Positions 5,658 to 5,997 of a DNA stretch of 5,997 bases are shown here, piece after piece. Origin of the DNA: Pseudomonadota bacterium. GTDB lineage: Bacteria > Pseudomonadota > Alphaproteobacteria > Rhizobiales > Xanthobacteraceae. The DNA lies in the NCBI GenBank assembly GCA_023431725.1, contig JAEYVN010000417.1, positions 1-5,997 of the forward strand, in the 5' to 3' direction. Below the pieces are notes generated by a model. That model searched no databases, was not told the origin of the DNA, and was given only the letters and a program-made list of their open reading frames with translations. The position numbers were made by a program, and so were the translations under genes. Each line of letters starts with the position of its first letter. The stretch's first letter is position 1.

Positions 5658-5997
5658 CTAGCGCACCAAGGTATGCGGTGAGCGCCCGAATTTGGCTTTG
5701 AACGCACGGCTGAAATGCGACACGTCGCTGAAGCCGAAGCGAAATGCGGCATCCGTCACCTGTCTCGTCTCGCCCTGTGTCAGTGCCCTGTGGCTTGCAA
5801 GAAGACGCTGGTCCCAAAGCCATCGCATCGGTGTTGTACCGTCCGCAGCGAACAGCCGATTGAGTGTCCGAGGCGACATAATTTGAGCACTCGCGATCAC
5901 GTCAATCGTCAGATCATTCGCTTCCAGATTGGCGAGCAGATAGCGTTTCACCCCGCGTAACCGCTTGTCTTCATTGATCCCTTCGGAAGACGTCAGC
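5658..5997 (-). CDS. AraC-family transcriptional regulator, C-terminal DNA-binding part (partial)
   Basis: The frame is open from the right edge of the window down to TAG at 5660-5658, giving about 113 visible codons. It therefore starts beyond the window. A GTG at 5951 exists but would give a protein lacking the usual N-terminal ligand domain. The visible part is the double helix-turn-helix of AraC/XylS regulators. The first HTH is LTIDVIASAQIMSPRTLNRL (about 5912-5853). The second contains VTDAAFRFGFSDVSHFSRAF, followed by KAKFGRSP, the family signature (about 5759-5679). Such proteins are usually activators that sense a small molecule with the N-terminal domain. It is convergent with livF and 41 bases from it, so it is not in the transporter operon. 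Its target cannot be told from this window. Confidence 0.9.
   Translation of the reverse strand, partial: LTSSEGINEDKRLRGVKRYLLANLEANDLTIDVIASAQIMSPRTLNRLFAADGTTPMRWLWDQRLLASHRALTQGETRQVTDAAFRFGFSDVSHFSRAFKAKFGRSPHTLVR

Overview
The window is a stretch of GC-rich chromosome. It most likely comes from an alphaproteobacterium of the Hyphomicrobiales, and the Bradyrhizobium/Rhodopseudomonas/Afipia group is my best guess. The guess rests on protein style (the 4-hydroxyphenylpyruvate dioxygenase tail, and a Tat-exported Liv-type binding protein beside a MarR gene), not on any search.

Layout from left to right: (1) the last 51 codons of hpd (4-hydroxyphenylpyruvate dioxygenase, tyrosine catabolism), + strand, ending at 158. 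(2) A short convergent gap with imperfect hairpins. (3) A MarR-family regulator on the - strand, 712 to 218. (4) A 263-base divergent intergenic region. It holds an AT-rich island with a near-perfect inverted repeat (761-807), the likely MarR operator and divergent promoter, and then a long leader whose last 45 bases can fold into mutually exclusive hairpins, one of which covers the Shine-Dalgarno. (5) A complete five-gene ABC importer of the LivKHMGF (HAAT) type on the + strand: periplasmic binding protein with a twin-arginine signal (976-2217), permease LivH (about 2305-3177), permease LivM (3174-4178), ATPase LivG (4175-4912) and ATPase LivF (4912-5616). The last four genes are coupled by 1-4 base overlaps, while the binding-protein gene is set apart by a hairpin-bearing spacer. 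(6) A convergent AraC-family regulator on the - strand that runs off the right edge. Only its DNA-binding half is visible.

Together the genes read as a regulated uptake module. A small molecule would bind the exported receptor, pass through the LivH/LivM channel powered by LivG/LivF, and probably be sensed by the MarR protein, which is placed to control both its own gene and the transporter. The substrate cannot be read from the sequence. Branched-chain or other amino acids are the family default. The neighbouring hpd gene and the known use of Liv-type systems for aromatic acids in related bacteria make an aromatic or tyrosine-derived compound a reasonable alternative.

I see no mobile element, tRNA, rRNA or CRISPR, and no clearly novel multi-gene system. 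The most interesting items are the possible RNA switch in the leader, the long inverted-repeat operator, the uneven ATP-site motifs of LivG and LivF, and the structured spacer around the LivH start.
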